Part shown: piece after piece, positions 13,301 through 25,500 of the stretch
Layout of the letters: the number at the start of each line of letters is the position of its first letter
How positions within the stretch are numbered: position 1 is the stretch's first letter
Notes under the pieces: model-generated
The model's input: only the letters and a program-made list of their open reading frames with translations
Databases searched by the model: none
What the model was told of the DNA's origin: nothing
Assembly (NCBI GenBank): GCA_000310025.1
Contig: FN649727.1
Location: forward strand, 5,948,745-6,012,744
Direction: 5' to 3'
DNA from: Ectocarpus siliculosus
Taxonomy: Eukaryota; Sar; Phaeophyceae; Ectocarpales; Ectocarpaceae
DNA: 64,000 nucleotides
Position numbers and translations under genes: made by a program

Positions 13301-14405
13301 GGGAATGCACCACCTGATGCTCCCCTCCACGGCCGGCGGCGCCGGCGGCAGCTCCCACGCCGACCCGGACTTGCACCACCTCGCCGCCCCCGACTATCGC
13401 CACGCGCGCGACACCGCCGAGTTCCACCACCTGGCCACGTGGCAACAGGAGCAGCAGCAGCTGGAGCTCAAGTCGGAGCACTCGCACCAGCCGCTGCAGC
13501 GCCACCACCACCACCACCACCACCACCACGGGCGCGGGGTGGGCTCCGACACGGACGACTCCGAGATCGAGACGGTGTCCCTCGGGTCCATCGGCGCGCG
13601 CACCCCCGTGAGCTCCACCGCGGGCTCCCCGCGCGTGGTGGGGTCGTACAACACCAGCCCCGCCCTGTCCGGCACGGCGTCCACGCCCGTCGGCGACTGG
13701 TCCCTCTTCTCCGGCGGCTTCGGCATCGGCATGGCTGCCCTCCAGGAGGGGGAGTCGTCTACCTCGCGCTCCAGCACCCCGACCACCGCCCGCACCACCC
13801 CGCGCGTCCACTTCCCCGAGGGCCTCCGCGCCCTCGTCGGCGGCGCCGGGCGCGCCTCCGCCGCCTCCGCGGGCGACCTTGCGGTCCTCAAGGGCTCGGG
13901 GCTGCTGTCTCCCGCTAGCGCCGCCGACGGCAACAGCGGTGGCGGCGGCAGCAACGGCGGCGGCGGCGGCAAGCCAGCGGGATCGCTCGCGCCCCCGCCG
14001 TCGCCGGCGTTGACGGCCGGCGGCGAGGCCTCCCGCAGGATGGCCGGGCTGCCGGTGCCGGAGGCCCAGGTGCTGAGCGCGCTGGAGGGGCAGACGTCCG
14101 ACGGCGAGGAGGAGGAGGAGGAGGAGCAGGAGGGATCGGCGGGGGCGGGGGCGGCGGCGGCGGCGGGCGGAGGCGGGGAGGACATCTCGGACAAGGTCGC
14201 GCGCCTGGGGAAGGTTCTCCAGACGATGGGGCTCGGGAAGTACTGTCCCAAGTTCGCCGAGAACGAGGTGGACCTCGAGGCCCTGGGCCTGATGAGCGAG
14301 AGCGACCTGGCTGACATCGGGATCCCCAAGGGCCCGAGGCTGAAGATCCTGAACGCCGTGGGCGCCCGTGCGGCGGCGGCGACGAACCACGCCCCGGCCG
14401 TTTGA
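10361..14405 (+). CDS. Bicaudal-C-like RNA-binding protein (KH-KH-SAM)
   Basis: Two exons, 10361-10769 and 12733-14405, join exactly inside the first KH signature (IGKN/GSTIK), giving 693 aa. KH1 (about residues 112-185) has the GxxG loop GKNG at 134-137. A second KH-like unit (about 190-255) reads KTIECPPQLLDDLGDRTTI and keeps VVVNKKIGRIIVRGD, but GDRT replaces the usual GxxG, as in degenerate KH repeats. A long Gly/Ser/Ala-rich linker with a nine-His run (about 394-402) leads to a C-terminal SAM domain (about 620-685: LGKVLQTMGLGKYCPKFAE, GIPKGPRLKILNAVG). KH repeats plus C-terminal SAM is the architecture of animal Bicaudal-C, a post-transcriptional regulator that polymerises through its SAM domain. 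The ATG at 10361 is the first in frame, but an open Gln-rich frame continues upstream, so the N-terminus is uncertain. Confidence 0.8.
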
Positions 14406-16478
14406 AGTCGTCATGATCCTGAGACGGCTGAAGCCGAAAGGAGAACAACTTTGCAACATGGAAATGAAAAGGAGGAGGAGGAGGAGGAATGGGTAAGAGA
14501 AAGTGCTTGTGCTACCCCCCTAAAAAGAGAAGAGTGGTAAGAGATATAAAAACAAGCGCGGGGTGGCTGTTTTTCGGAGTCGTCGTCGTCGTCGTGGTGG
14601 TGGTCTTATTTTGTTTTTAACGGGAAATTATAGAAGTGTGGTCATGTTTGTCCCCCCCCCCCCCCCTTTCTTTCCCCCCGTCCCCTGGGGGCGGGCGCGA
14701 GTGCGATAGTATTGTACGGTTCGTAGGAGCTATTCGCAACGCCTGCCTCCCCACATGGGAAGCATGACGGCGATCTATAGTGGTAGCGAAAATACACTGG
14801 AAAATCGATCAGAGGAGTGTTGGGTTTTTTATGGTTTTGGAGAAAGGAGAAGAATACGCGCGGGAACCCTTTGACGTTCCCGATCGGCGAAGAGCCCGAG
14901 CGCCTGTAGTAGTGTTTGAATGCCATCCCACAGAATGTTTACGTTGTTTTTTGAGAATGGAGGGTCAAGTTCGTTTTCGGTCGTGCGTGTTGGATGGAGG
15001 GCTTAGTATATTTTCTCGTTTTGGTTCGCCTCCTCACTCCCTTGGCCTCGGGTACCATTTTGTTATCATGGGTGTCTTTTTTGTTTTCGTTTTTTTCCTT
15101 GGGCGGGGTGGTGGGGGGGGGTTGTTGAAGTCATTTTGTGTAGATTGATGGAATTGAAAATGACCAAAAAGAGCGATTGGGTCTCATGTGTTTCTTCTCT
15201 CGTTCCTCTGCTACCTATTGTGTTGGTGTAGAAAACTGATCCATCGTCTGGATGCGTGCGTGCTGTCTCGAGTTTGACCCCTTTTAAGCTGCCCCGCGAT
15301 TGTAGTCGCAAAGCTTCGCGGGCGGCGTCTGTTGGCCTAAGAGTGGCGCTGCGCGGCATATGGAGGGCAGATATTTCACGCACGCATCTATCCGCAGTTG
15401 TTAAAGCAACCGCCTTGTTTGTGTGACGAGATATATCGTTTTGTGCGTTTTTTTTTTCATTTATGGCGGTCTTGTGTTTTTTCCCTGTGATATTCGGGTG
15501 TCTGTTTTTTCCGGTTTTGTCGAGAGAGGGCATGGCGGAGGTCCGTACCATGCGAGTACGAGGTGCAGTTTCAGTCAAGCGTTCGGGTTGGGTCCGAGGG
15601 ATTGGATAGGATAACATATCGTTACCTGTGCCGCATTCTGCCCCCCTGCAATCCCCCCCCCCCCCCCCCCTTCCCTTGGCCTGGGACACTGGGCACGCGG
15701 GGGAGGGAGGGAGTAATTCAAGAGAGTGGGGTGTAGCCGTTGGGTGTTTTGTCGCGTGCACAACTGGGGGGCCAAGCAGAGAATCAAAAAAAGGTACGGT
15801 CGAGAGACGTACGCTAGTCGTTTTGTATTTTTTTTATGACTTTGCTGCACGGAGATATTTTACTCGAAACTACTTGTATCGTTCTGGGTGTGAATTTTAG
15901 GTTAAACGCAAATTAATCATACATATTCACGTGGGTTGTTTGGCCATAATATCTAGTCGCCTCTTTTGTGTGTGGTTAGATGATGGTCTTTTTTCAGTCA
16001 GCGAGCTTGCCAGCGAGCGGCCTATATCGGAGCCTCGGATAACAGAATGGCCCTGACCGTCAAGCGGTTATTGTTGATTGTACCACGGTTTTGGGGACAC
16101 GCAGGAACAACACTTGCTGCATGGCCCTCCCCTTTTTTGGTGTATGCGGTGCTGCCGCTTTCTGTGGCGGATGGCGGGCGGGAGGGCGGGCGATTTACAT
16201 TACATGTGTGTATGTTCTTTTTTTTTTAGGGTTTTCTGATCTGTTGTCTTGCGCGAAGGAATCAACCTTTTATTTCCAGCGGGACGCACCCGTAGTGTCT
16301 GACGCGTGAGGCAAGACACGCTTCATGTTCGGATGTTGGTCTTGTATGTTCTGCGTGTTACTTTATTCCGTCTGTCCTGCTAGCAAGAGCAACGTTATGT
16401 AGGCACGGGCCCTCCGTTGGCCAGAGGTGGAGACTTGATGGGGCGGGGGAGTTGGGGGGGGGGGGGGGGGGGGGGGGG
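14406..16478. other. 3' UTR and intergenic sequence up to the assembly gap
   Basis: T- and G-rich sequence after the KH-SAM stop codon, with homopolymer C runs near 14647 and 15651 and a G run (16454-16478) that abuts the gap. No coding frame with motif support was seen on either strand. Confidence 0.6.
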
Positions 16479-17311
16479 NNNNNNNNNNNNNNNNNNNNNN
16501 NNNNNNNNNNNNNNNNNNNNNNNNNNNNNNNNNNNNNNNNNNNNNNNNNNNNNNNNNNNNNNNNNNNNNNNNNNNNNNNNNNNNNNNNNNNNNNNNNNNN
16601 NNNNNNNNNNNNNNNNNNNNNNNNNNNNNNNNNNNNNNNNNNNNNNNNNNNNNNNNNNNNNNNNNNNNNNNNNNNNNNNNNNNNNNNNNNNNNNNNNNNN
16701 NNNNNNNNNNNNNNNNNNNNNNNNNNNNNNNNNNNNNNNNNNNNNNNNNNNNNNNNNNNNNNNNNNNNNNNNNNNNNNNNNNNNNNNNNNNNNNNNNNNN
16801 NNNNNNNNNNNNNNNNNNNNNNNNNNNNNNNNNNNNNNNNNNNNNNNNNNNNNNNNNNNNNNNNNNNNNNNNNNNNNNNNNNNNNNNNNNNNNNNNNNNN
16901 NNNNNNNNNNNNNNNNNNNNNNNNNNNNNNNNNNNNNNNNNNNNNNNNNNNNNNNNNNNNNNNNNNNNNNNNNNNNNNNNNNNNNNNNNNNNNNNNNNNN
17001 NNNNNNNNNNNNNNNNNNNNNNNNNNNNNNNNNNNNNNNNNNNNNNNNNNNNNNNNNNNNNNNNNNNNNNNNNNNNNNNNNNNNNNNNNNNNNNNNNNNN
17101 NNNNNNNNNNNNNNNNNNNNNNNNNNNNNNNNNNNNNNNNNNNNNNNNNNNNNNNNNNNNNNNNNNNNNNNNNNNNNNNNNNNNNNNNNNNNNNNNNNNN
17201 NNNNNNNNNNNNNNNNNNNNNNNNNNNNNNNNNNNNNNNNNNNNNNNNNNNNNNNNNNNNNNNNNNNNNNNNNNNNNNNNNNNNNNNNNNNNNNNNNNNN
17301 NNNNNNNNNNN
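16479..17311. other. Assembly gap (833 N)
   Basis: A run of N. The left edge is a pure G homopolymer, which suggests sequencing failed there. Frames reported across the N run are meaningless. Confidence 0.99.
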
Positions 17312-18262
17312 TGGTGGCAACTCATCTTTGTTATCACGCGCGTTTAGTGTTGGAACCCGCTGTCCGCGTGTTGACATCGATCGATCGTCGTATCCTCTCT
17401 GGCACGTCACCACCCACGGCGACGCAATTGTCCGCCAGTCAACACGTGACACGGCACGACCAGTTTTGGTTGTGCATGCTTATGACATGTGTCTTGTCGG
17501 AAACCAAGGTACTTCGTTGCTGCTTAGAACTAGTACACTTGGTCTACCAGCAGGCAAGAATCAGTGCTTGGCCAGCCGTCGGTAAACACAAGACAGATGA
17601 GAGACTGACTGTGCCACCAGAAAAAAATAGTCATATCCACCTTTTTCGGCAACAGCACGCTACTCGACACTGCTACGCATGTCGTTCACTTCCGTCCCAC
17701 TCTGCGCCGAAGATGGCGGCGTTGGAATCGTCTCGTCGAGATCTTTCCGACAAAAAAATGCACCTGTCCTGTTCGTGCCCTCTTCGCTGTTGAGTCCTCG
17801 AAACTTGGTCCAAACGGGTGTGACATCTCCTTCTCCTACGGTACTTCCGCAACGTGAGAGATTTATGATAAGTCAAGATACGACGGAGATTTCGTGGATT
17901 CCACATACAGACATGTCCTTATCCTCCCTTGATTGGGTGTGATAACGAAAAGGGCACACCCCAGCACCAACAACTTGTAACACGGCACAAGTTCCGCAGC
18001 AGTGAGGACATGGACCAAAGCATGGCGCAGACTGCACGCACGCGTGTACGGCCACTGATCACGGTACGCCAACAACGCGGACAGCATACTGCTGTACCCG
18101 GTAACTGCACGAAAAACCTCACACCACCTGTGACACATCAACTACTGCGTGTAAAGACACACAAAAACAATTACACGCACACACAGGTTGGTGCACGACC
18201 ATTCATCAATCAACTTTCGGCCTCAAGAACAATATTTTGACGTGGCATATATCTATTTGTGA
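17312..18262. other. Intergenic sequence, 3' flank of the AlaX gene
   Basis: Between the gap and the minus-strand stop codon at 18263. It probably contains the 3' UTR of the AlaX-type gene. No supported coding frame or RNA gene was seen. Confidence 0.55.
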
Positions 18263-21200
18263 CTATGATGGCCGGGAGGAGGAGGAGGAAGGCGCGAGAG
18301 TGTAGCTGACACGAAGAGTGCCCTTCTTCGCCTTGACCTTGGTGATACGCACGCCCTCCATCTCTCTGGTACTCCGCACGTGGGTTCCGCCGCAGGGGCA
18401 GGAGAGGCCGGCCACCGTCACGGTGCGCGTCGCCGCGCCATACTTCGTCGCTGCCGCCGCGGTTGATGACGCCGGCACCTTCCCCCTCCCCCCTCTTCCT
18501 CCTCGCTCTGCTACTACTGTTACCTCCTCCCTGCCTCTGCCTGCCGCCCCTCTCGAGGGACCTTCTTGTGCTGATGACGACGACGACGATGGAGCCTCAT
18601 CGCCGTGTTCCTACCATTGTTGTGCACGCGAGACAGACAAGCGGAGCGAAGAAACCAAGTGTCGAATCATTCAGGAGCGAACTACACTCGCCAATCTTCT
18701 TCCTCCCACTCTGTTCTTGCGCATGATTCGGAGAGAGAGTCCTCGAATGCATCCAGGCACAACCAACCGCCGTTGTGTAGAGCATTCGCGCAGCAGTAAA
18801 CGTACTACTTCAGTGTGTGTGGGGGGTGGTACGCAAAAATGAGAAATGTACGGTCAATGGCAAAAAAACACTTCGAAAGCACAACCTTTTGTAGTCCGTT
18901 ATCCGGTGGGATACAGTGTCCGAAGCACTATCACCCCCACTCTTTGGACAACTATGCATAGCTGTGTGCATCCGCCGCTAGTTTGGTCAATGCTTTCCCC
19001 CCAAAACGGGCCGCACCACACACGAGACTCGAGGACCCGTCGTGGAGCATGCTCCCCGCCATGCCGCCCACGCCCCCTGGACCCCACGCACGCACCTGAT
19101 CCGCCATCTTGACCATAGTCTCCATATTCGCCATTACCAGCTTGTCGAGCTCGCTGTTACACTGTGGCGTGAGTGACGTACATACAGACGCAACAGGAAA
19201 GAAGAGGTTAAAAACTGACTTGTGTATTTGAAACGATTTAGTCTGGAACCCTTCTGTGTGACCACGGGTTGGAGTAAAAGGCACAAGTAAGTGCTGTGAG
19301 CGCTAATTTGAAGTGAAGACAAAAAAAAAAAAAAAACGATAGCAGCGTCAGGCTCAGCTTCTCGCCGAGGGTCACAAGGCTGCAAATTATCTCTGTCAAG
19401 TACGTAGCGCTCTACTACCACTCACTATGTAGCATGTATACCTTCTCGATGAAGGCATCCTTCTCCAGGCCTGCCGGCAAGGTTCCTCGGTACTCTACGT
19501 AGGGCGAGTCGTCGAAGTGGTAGCCCTTGAGCGGCGAGAACACGCCCGCGCCCACCGCGCCCACGACGGCCTTGTCGACCGCGTGCCCCGCCGAGTGCAG
19601 AGCCGCGTGCCTCAGCCGCTTGGCGCTGTCCAGCGCCAGGGATGCTGGCCGGCCCGCCTGTTCTTCCACGAGGGCCGGAAAAAACGCGAGCGGTAGGGGG
19701 GGGGGCGGGCGGTGGGTGGATAGGCACGAAAGGAAGGAGGGCGACCCGCTGTTCGTCTTGATGACGAACGATGGTGGCGCGTTTAGTCTAATGGTTGCGC
19801 CCGCCGATTTGTGGGCTGGTTAGTTCGGTACACGCGTGCATGAGGCCGATTGATGCTGAGGATGAAAGGTACCCAGGATAGCGAAGGATACCATCGAGTC
19901 ATACGTCCGCCCCGTAAGTGCGACAAGGCAACCAATCAATCGGGACTCCACCAGACTCTAGCCAGCACACCCCCACGCACGCACGAACGCACGGGCACGT
20001 GAATGACTCGGAGGGTTCCCCGAGAACCCTATCTCACAGAAGTGAAACTATTTCATCTTGTCCGAGAACGTTTCATGCATATGCCCATACCTTCCGGCCA
20101 AACACTGCCACTGATGGGAAGGTCTGCACGGGAATAACAAAAAAAAAAACTCCTGAGCCATTCGACCTGGCGAGGGGGGTTTCATCGCCTGGTCTGTGAC
20201 CACCGGCTAGATTTCGGCTAATGAGCGAACAACAAAATAACGATTCCAGAGATCGGTGGGAATGCCTGGATCGATCGGGCCGCCTTGGCGGCGTGATCAA
20301 CTGGAAACGAACGCGGATTCCACCATATACTCCCGAAGCCGACGCGCACGCGCGAAAAGAAGTTTATACATTGCGTTCTTTGGTCGTGTTGCATTCTGAT
20401 TGGCCATTGCTGCTGGACGACGACGGGCCGCGCGCTTACCTCCAGCCGAGGTTGTGGTGTTCCCGACATCGTCCCGTAGTGGTAAATCACGCCACCCACG
20501 TCTCTAACCTTGCTCACAGGCACGGTGCAGTCTCCGCACGTGATAGTTCCTGCATGAAATTAGGTAGTGCGACAACGACATATATTTAGAGAAGAACCAA
20601 GGGCATATGAGCAGGCCTACGGTCAATCGTTTTCACGGCAGGAATATGACAACTAGCAATGTATTCGGGGATGACGCGTGGGCATTGGCCTCACAAACGA
20701 GGTTTTGGTGGGTGTTTCAATCGGCAGAACAAAAGGTAGGGTCAACAGACTTTTGGTGTGACAAGACAGACTCGATCACACGATCTCGTACGAAGGCACA
20801 AGTAAGTGTCAACGGCTGGAAGGAAAGCGAAGCATAACTAAACCACAAAACCACAACATCCTGACTGTAGTGAGAGTTGACGTGCCTCAACGCGATAAAC
20901 TACCACTTCACTGTGAGCTTGTGCTGGTTGTGTGTACAATCATCAGACGAGCGGCCAGGCAGCGTCTGGCTAAATTGGAACGTCACCCTTGCTGTCGACA
21001 ACTCTTCTCATGGACGGCGTACATTCAAACCGGAGACGGCATGTTGAACCGTCATTTAGAAACCGAATCGAACCATTAGATTCCAAAGTCGCTTGAAACA
21101 CGTGCTACCCCCACCACTCCAAAACATTTTGCCACAGGGGACAGGTATAACGGTACGTCCATAATCAGCCCGGCGCACCATGCACCTTCATCGCTTGGCT

Positions 21201-22372
21201 GCCCCCCGCCCTGAGGGTGGAAGATCGTGCGGTCCAAAATGATCGCAGAACCTTGGGAGTCATCTTCGACCACGCCCAAGACCGTCGCCTCTGTGAAAAG
21301 AGACCACGCCCACACGGTCGATTGCAAGGGGGCACACACGATTACACACGATTACTACTGTCATAGCAGCTGCGAATGCGGGGTATAGCCATGTGTGACG
21401 GTCTCGCTCGATTGACATCTATCTACATGCATCTTGCATCTATGAACATGCACGCTGCCTGTATGTAGTTGCAGTAGTAGTTGCACACGGGGATGTGGGA
21501 GTGCCAACGGCTCTTTTGTTCAGCCGTCGTAAATACCTGCCAGCGCCAATACACGTCGTTTTCGGAATGCCCCTGCATGCTACTCCTATGCACGGTTCCG
21601 CGTCGTTTGTTTGTGGGTGTAGAAGAATGTAATTGCCATCACGATACTGGTTTCTCCTCCCCGGGCGATCGACCAAACATACAATAAAATGAACTCCTGA
21701 TGGTCCGGATGTGCTTGTTCGGTATATTGTACTTCGTATGCAAGACGAGGATCGATCCCGTTTGGCCGGACTACACGCATATGCCTTGTTCCGGCGTGGA
21801 ACCAAAGAAGAACTGCTTGTTGTGCTATTTAGAGATGAGAAAAACGATTTATGGCACCACGACGATCAACATTTACAACGTTTCCCATAAAATTCCAACC
21901 GAGCAAAATGGTGTATCCGCAACTAACTTCGAAGGAACGTGCTACATGTATGCATGCTGCAGGACAGGAATTTGGTGAGTGCTGCTGGTTGCGGATCGCC
22001 CGCCGTGTGGAGCTGCGTACCGAAAACGAAAATCCAAATCTTCGAGAAAACGGAAGAATCAGCGTTTGCATTTCAAACAAGATATTCATTATGCACAGCT
22101 GATGTGGGGGTGCGTACGTCAGTAAACATGAGAACCAAGTGACTCGAAGCAGACCTCTCACCAGAGGTCATGAGGTAGGTATCTTGCAGGTACATCCTCT
22201 CGGTACAGCCAAACACGGTGGTGTTGGTGATGTTGGTGATGTTGGTGGGGCTGCTGCGTTGCTCCTCCTTTGGGCCGCCAGCAACGGCAACACCGCCAGC
22301 TTTGCCATGATGTTCCAATACAGAATACCTCGGAGTTTTCGCCAAGGTGAGTCGTGGCCCCGTTGTTGCCAT
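18263..22372 (-). CDS. Free-standing alanyl-tRNA editing protein (AlaX type)
   Basis: Six minus-strand exons agree in phase: 22372-22162, 21290-21186, 20549-20440, 19657-19442, 19161-19096 and 18610-18263 (351 aa). Key blocks are RMYLQDTYL, LDRTIFHPQGGGQPSDEG, VSKVRDVGGVIYHYG, the zinc motif HSAGH (H163, H167) and CPCGGTH (C309, H313) followed by VRSTREMEGVRITKVK. These belong to the AlaRS editing-domain superfamily that hydrolyses mischarged Ser- or Gly-tRNA(Ala) in trans. No aminoacylation domain is present, so this is a stand-alone deacylase. Exon 6 carries a low-complexity Ser/Gly/Arg insert before the second zinc motif, and its acceptor (18611) is less certain than the others. The ATG at 22372 is the nearest in-frame start; an upstream in-frame extension rich in Arg/Leu exists and could add a targeting peptide. 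It is head-to-head with the glucosidase II beta gene. Confidence 0.88.
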
Positions 22373-22576
22373 CAAGAGACTAGTGCCGACCAGTGCCAGC
22401 ACACCCGGGACACTAGTGCGAGTGGTGGCGTGGCTGCTCCGCGCCCCAGACCCCAGACCCCAGACCCGAACAACAAGAAGAGTGCGGCGGAAACCACCCC
22501 GTCGAGCACGCACAACCAAATCGCGGAGCCCCCGAGATGGTTCACCTTGCTGTAGCACACAGCGGGCATCACCGCC
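22373..22576. promoter_or_regulatory. Shared divergent promoter interval
   Basis: Only 204 bp lie between the start codons of the AlaX-type gene (minus) and the glucosidase II beta gene (plus). A bidirectional promoter is inferred from this spacing. No core motif stands out. Confidence 0.5.
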
Positions 22577-25500
22577 ATGGCACCGTGGCAGCACCGCCTC
22601 CTCGTGCTAGGAGCTTCCTTTGTCGTGTCTGCTCGAGGATCGTCGATATTTACATGTGATGGAGGTGCAACAGCTTTGGAGCAAAACAAAGTGAGAGAGA
22701 TATGGATGTATTCGTCCAACCGCCGTGGGTTCTGCCAAGTGCTGTGGATACTTGGCCGACTGGCAGTGTCTTGTAGGATATGAGGATAGGGCATGTGGCT
22801 ACTGAGACTCTATCTTTTAGCAAATCTTTGCCGTGCCGGCAGTCGAGGAGGGAACGGGGCGAGAAGGAAGAGAGCCGAGTTGGGGGGATTCTGCCCATAA
22901 TGAAACCTAAACCTGTCTGGGGTGTACAGGCTGGGAGTGGTTACATGACTTTTGACTCTGGCACTACTGTACAAAAGCTACACTTGTACACTACAACAAC
23001 ACTCTTTTCGCGAAAGATTGTTCTGCTGCGATTGTATGTACTGCAATAGGTTAACGACGACTACTGTGACTGCCTCGACGGCGCGGACGAGACGCTTACG
23101 CCAGCCTGCTCTCACACCGGGCAAGCGAGGTGTGTCGCTTTTGTTTTTCCTCTGCGTCTTGCAATGGTGTAGGGCCGTAGGATCCGCAGGTATGGAGGCC
23201 ACCCGTACATGGCCAATTGTAGTGTATCCTCATGGCTTGCAAGCAGGGCGATCATTGATGAACCATTAAGTTGTGTACGGATATTGTCGATGCACAGCAG
23301 TACTGCTGCAGCCTCATACGGCGGTGCCCCTTCGAGCGCGAGCCAAAACACACGCACATGTGGTGGGTCATGTTGCCCCTCGCGGGTCTTTGTAAAACCC
23401 TTAACCTTGTCTAAACTCGCCAACATTTCAACAAACTAGCCACCAACTTTGCTTCATCGATAGAAATATCGTACTCTCTGAAGCGCCGCACCTCTTCCTC
23501 GCTGTGGCTGGATATTTGGTATGTTGACCCGAAAGCGGGAGACGTACGTATGTACGTACGCGAAAGAAACCCGTCTCATCTCTTTAGCTACAAAGCTGTT
23601 TTGGGTAGGTTTAGCTCATTTGAATCCCAGCAAGGCATCGGTGTTCTCGTTGACTCCATTGGTCAAGCTCTGCTCTTTTTGTCTCTCTCGTACCCAATGA
23701 GTTTGCAGGGGACGTAACAGTACTGCTGGATGCTTTATCTTACAGGGGTCCTACTACTCCAGATTCATCGAATACAGTAGTATTGATTTGTGCACATTCC
23801 CCTCTCACAACCCTTAGCCTGCTCCCAGTCTGCGTAGAGGTGCCCTGAGCCATGAAAATTTCCCCACATTTTACACCCGGTTTGTACTTCTTTTTGTCCA
23901 TGCGTTGCCTCGCATCGTAAAGGTTCGGGTGAGTACACAAGTGCCTCTGTGGGCGTCGTTGTCGAGAATGTCTTCGTACTGCGCCCACGCTCGAAACCAA
24001 CACGTAAGGAGCAGTAAGTGTGCCTGGCCTCCGTTGCCTGGTGACGCAAAACGATGCCAAAGTTGAAGTACCCATATTTTCGTTTCTGCAACTGACAGAT
24101 AGAACAACTGCAGCAGTGTCTCCAACCGCTGGCGTTATTTCGCATCCCCACCTTTCTTTTCTTTCGAACCCCGCCAGGTTTGCCTGCACGGACACGGGCC
24201 CGCTCAACCATACGATCCCTACGTCCAGGTTGTGGGACGGTGAGTTCCGCAGAGGTGTTTGCGCTTTTTTCTTACCGAGGGATGACAGCATCGCTGGAGC
24301 ACGCGGTGGGCTGGTGGTGCTGACACTGCCTGTGCGCATGCATGCCCCTATTTTTGCCCTTGCTGGTTGATCACCTCTTAGCTCGTGTCACGCGTCATGG
24401 CCTCACTGGTCTGCAAGTCGATTGTGTGCAACGGTACTTGCTAGTGTAACGGCCGCCATCCCGGCTATTATAGTGCTTACTTCACACCCGGACGGAACGC
24501 ACATGCCGACATATCATAGGAGTGTGCGACTGCTGCGACGGCAGCGACGAGCTTGTCGAGCGGGGGGGAGTTGGCGAGAGGTCGATCGGTGCTGCTGCGG
24601 CGGCGGGTGCGGCGGGGTCTGCAGCAAGAGCAACAGCAACATGCGATCGAAACGGTTGCGAGCGGGTCCTAGAGGACGCTCGGACAACAGCGATGGAGGC
24701 GTATAGAAGGCAAGAGAGACAGAGAGACAGAGAGACAGAGAGACAGAGAGACAGAGAGAGGCGACGTAACGTCTTTTCCCATACATGTACAGCGTGCCTC
24801 GCCTTTAGTGGACAGCAACAATAACGAGTCACCAAGTGTGCTGTTGTGGCAGAACTAGCGGTTATCTATCTCTTCTGGTGTTGTCTTTGCTGGAACGACA
24901 AGTGCCTTACGCGCATTTTCGCTTGTCTTGGCGTTGCCTGTCGGCGAAAACCAGCCGAACACAGTGGTATAGTATGAAGACGATAGCTGTGGTACTGTCG
25001 GTGGACGGTCGCCCCTGGCATGACATTGATCGCACGCTCCCGCTCTGTGACTCACCCACGGCTGACTACACCGGAGTTATCGACGTCCAGCATGAATTGG
25101 GCGACAAATACACATGCTGTTGATGTGTTACTCTTTGTCTTTCGTGTATGCTCGGATCGACGCCGAAGATGGGTAGGCGGCCGGCCGTCATGGCGGGCAC
25201 GTGTAGTGAGTGAGTTGTCCGACAAGATAACATCGGCAGCAACAAACAACAGAGAAGTTGCCGGGGGTTTGTGAGGGTTGCGGTAGGCGGTGGGAAAGGT
25301 GCTTGGTGGGTGAAGGATGACGTTGAATTGACCGGTGTTGAATACATGTGACGCTTGTCCTGGTACGCATGCGCTTATTGGTGTATGCAGGGTGGAAGCC
25401 GGGCTCGAGGCTCGGAAGGGGGCTGAGGAGAGGAGCGAGCGGGTGGTGGCAGAGTGGCAGGCTACCCTGAACGCGGGGGAGGTGGACGAGGAGGTTCAAA

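Noticed and set aside
13394-14329. 311-codon minus-strand Pro/Ser-rich frame
   Set aside because: Another antisense shadow of the same exon.
12729-14459. 576-codon open frame on the minus strand
   Set aside because: It is the antisense shadow of the GC-rich second exon of the KH-SAM gene. Its composition (Arg/Ala/Gly) follows from the complement, and no motifs are present.
16358-17793. Long frames of up to 458 codons on both strands
   Set aside because: They run across 833 N bases and are artefacts of translating unknown sequence.
19770-19830. tRNA-like sequence (TTTAGTCTAATGGTTGCGCC) in an AlaX intron
   Set aside because: An A-box-like stretch is present, but no proper anticodon loop, B box or closing acceptor stem could be formed.
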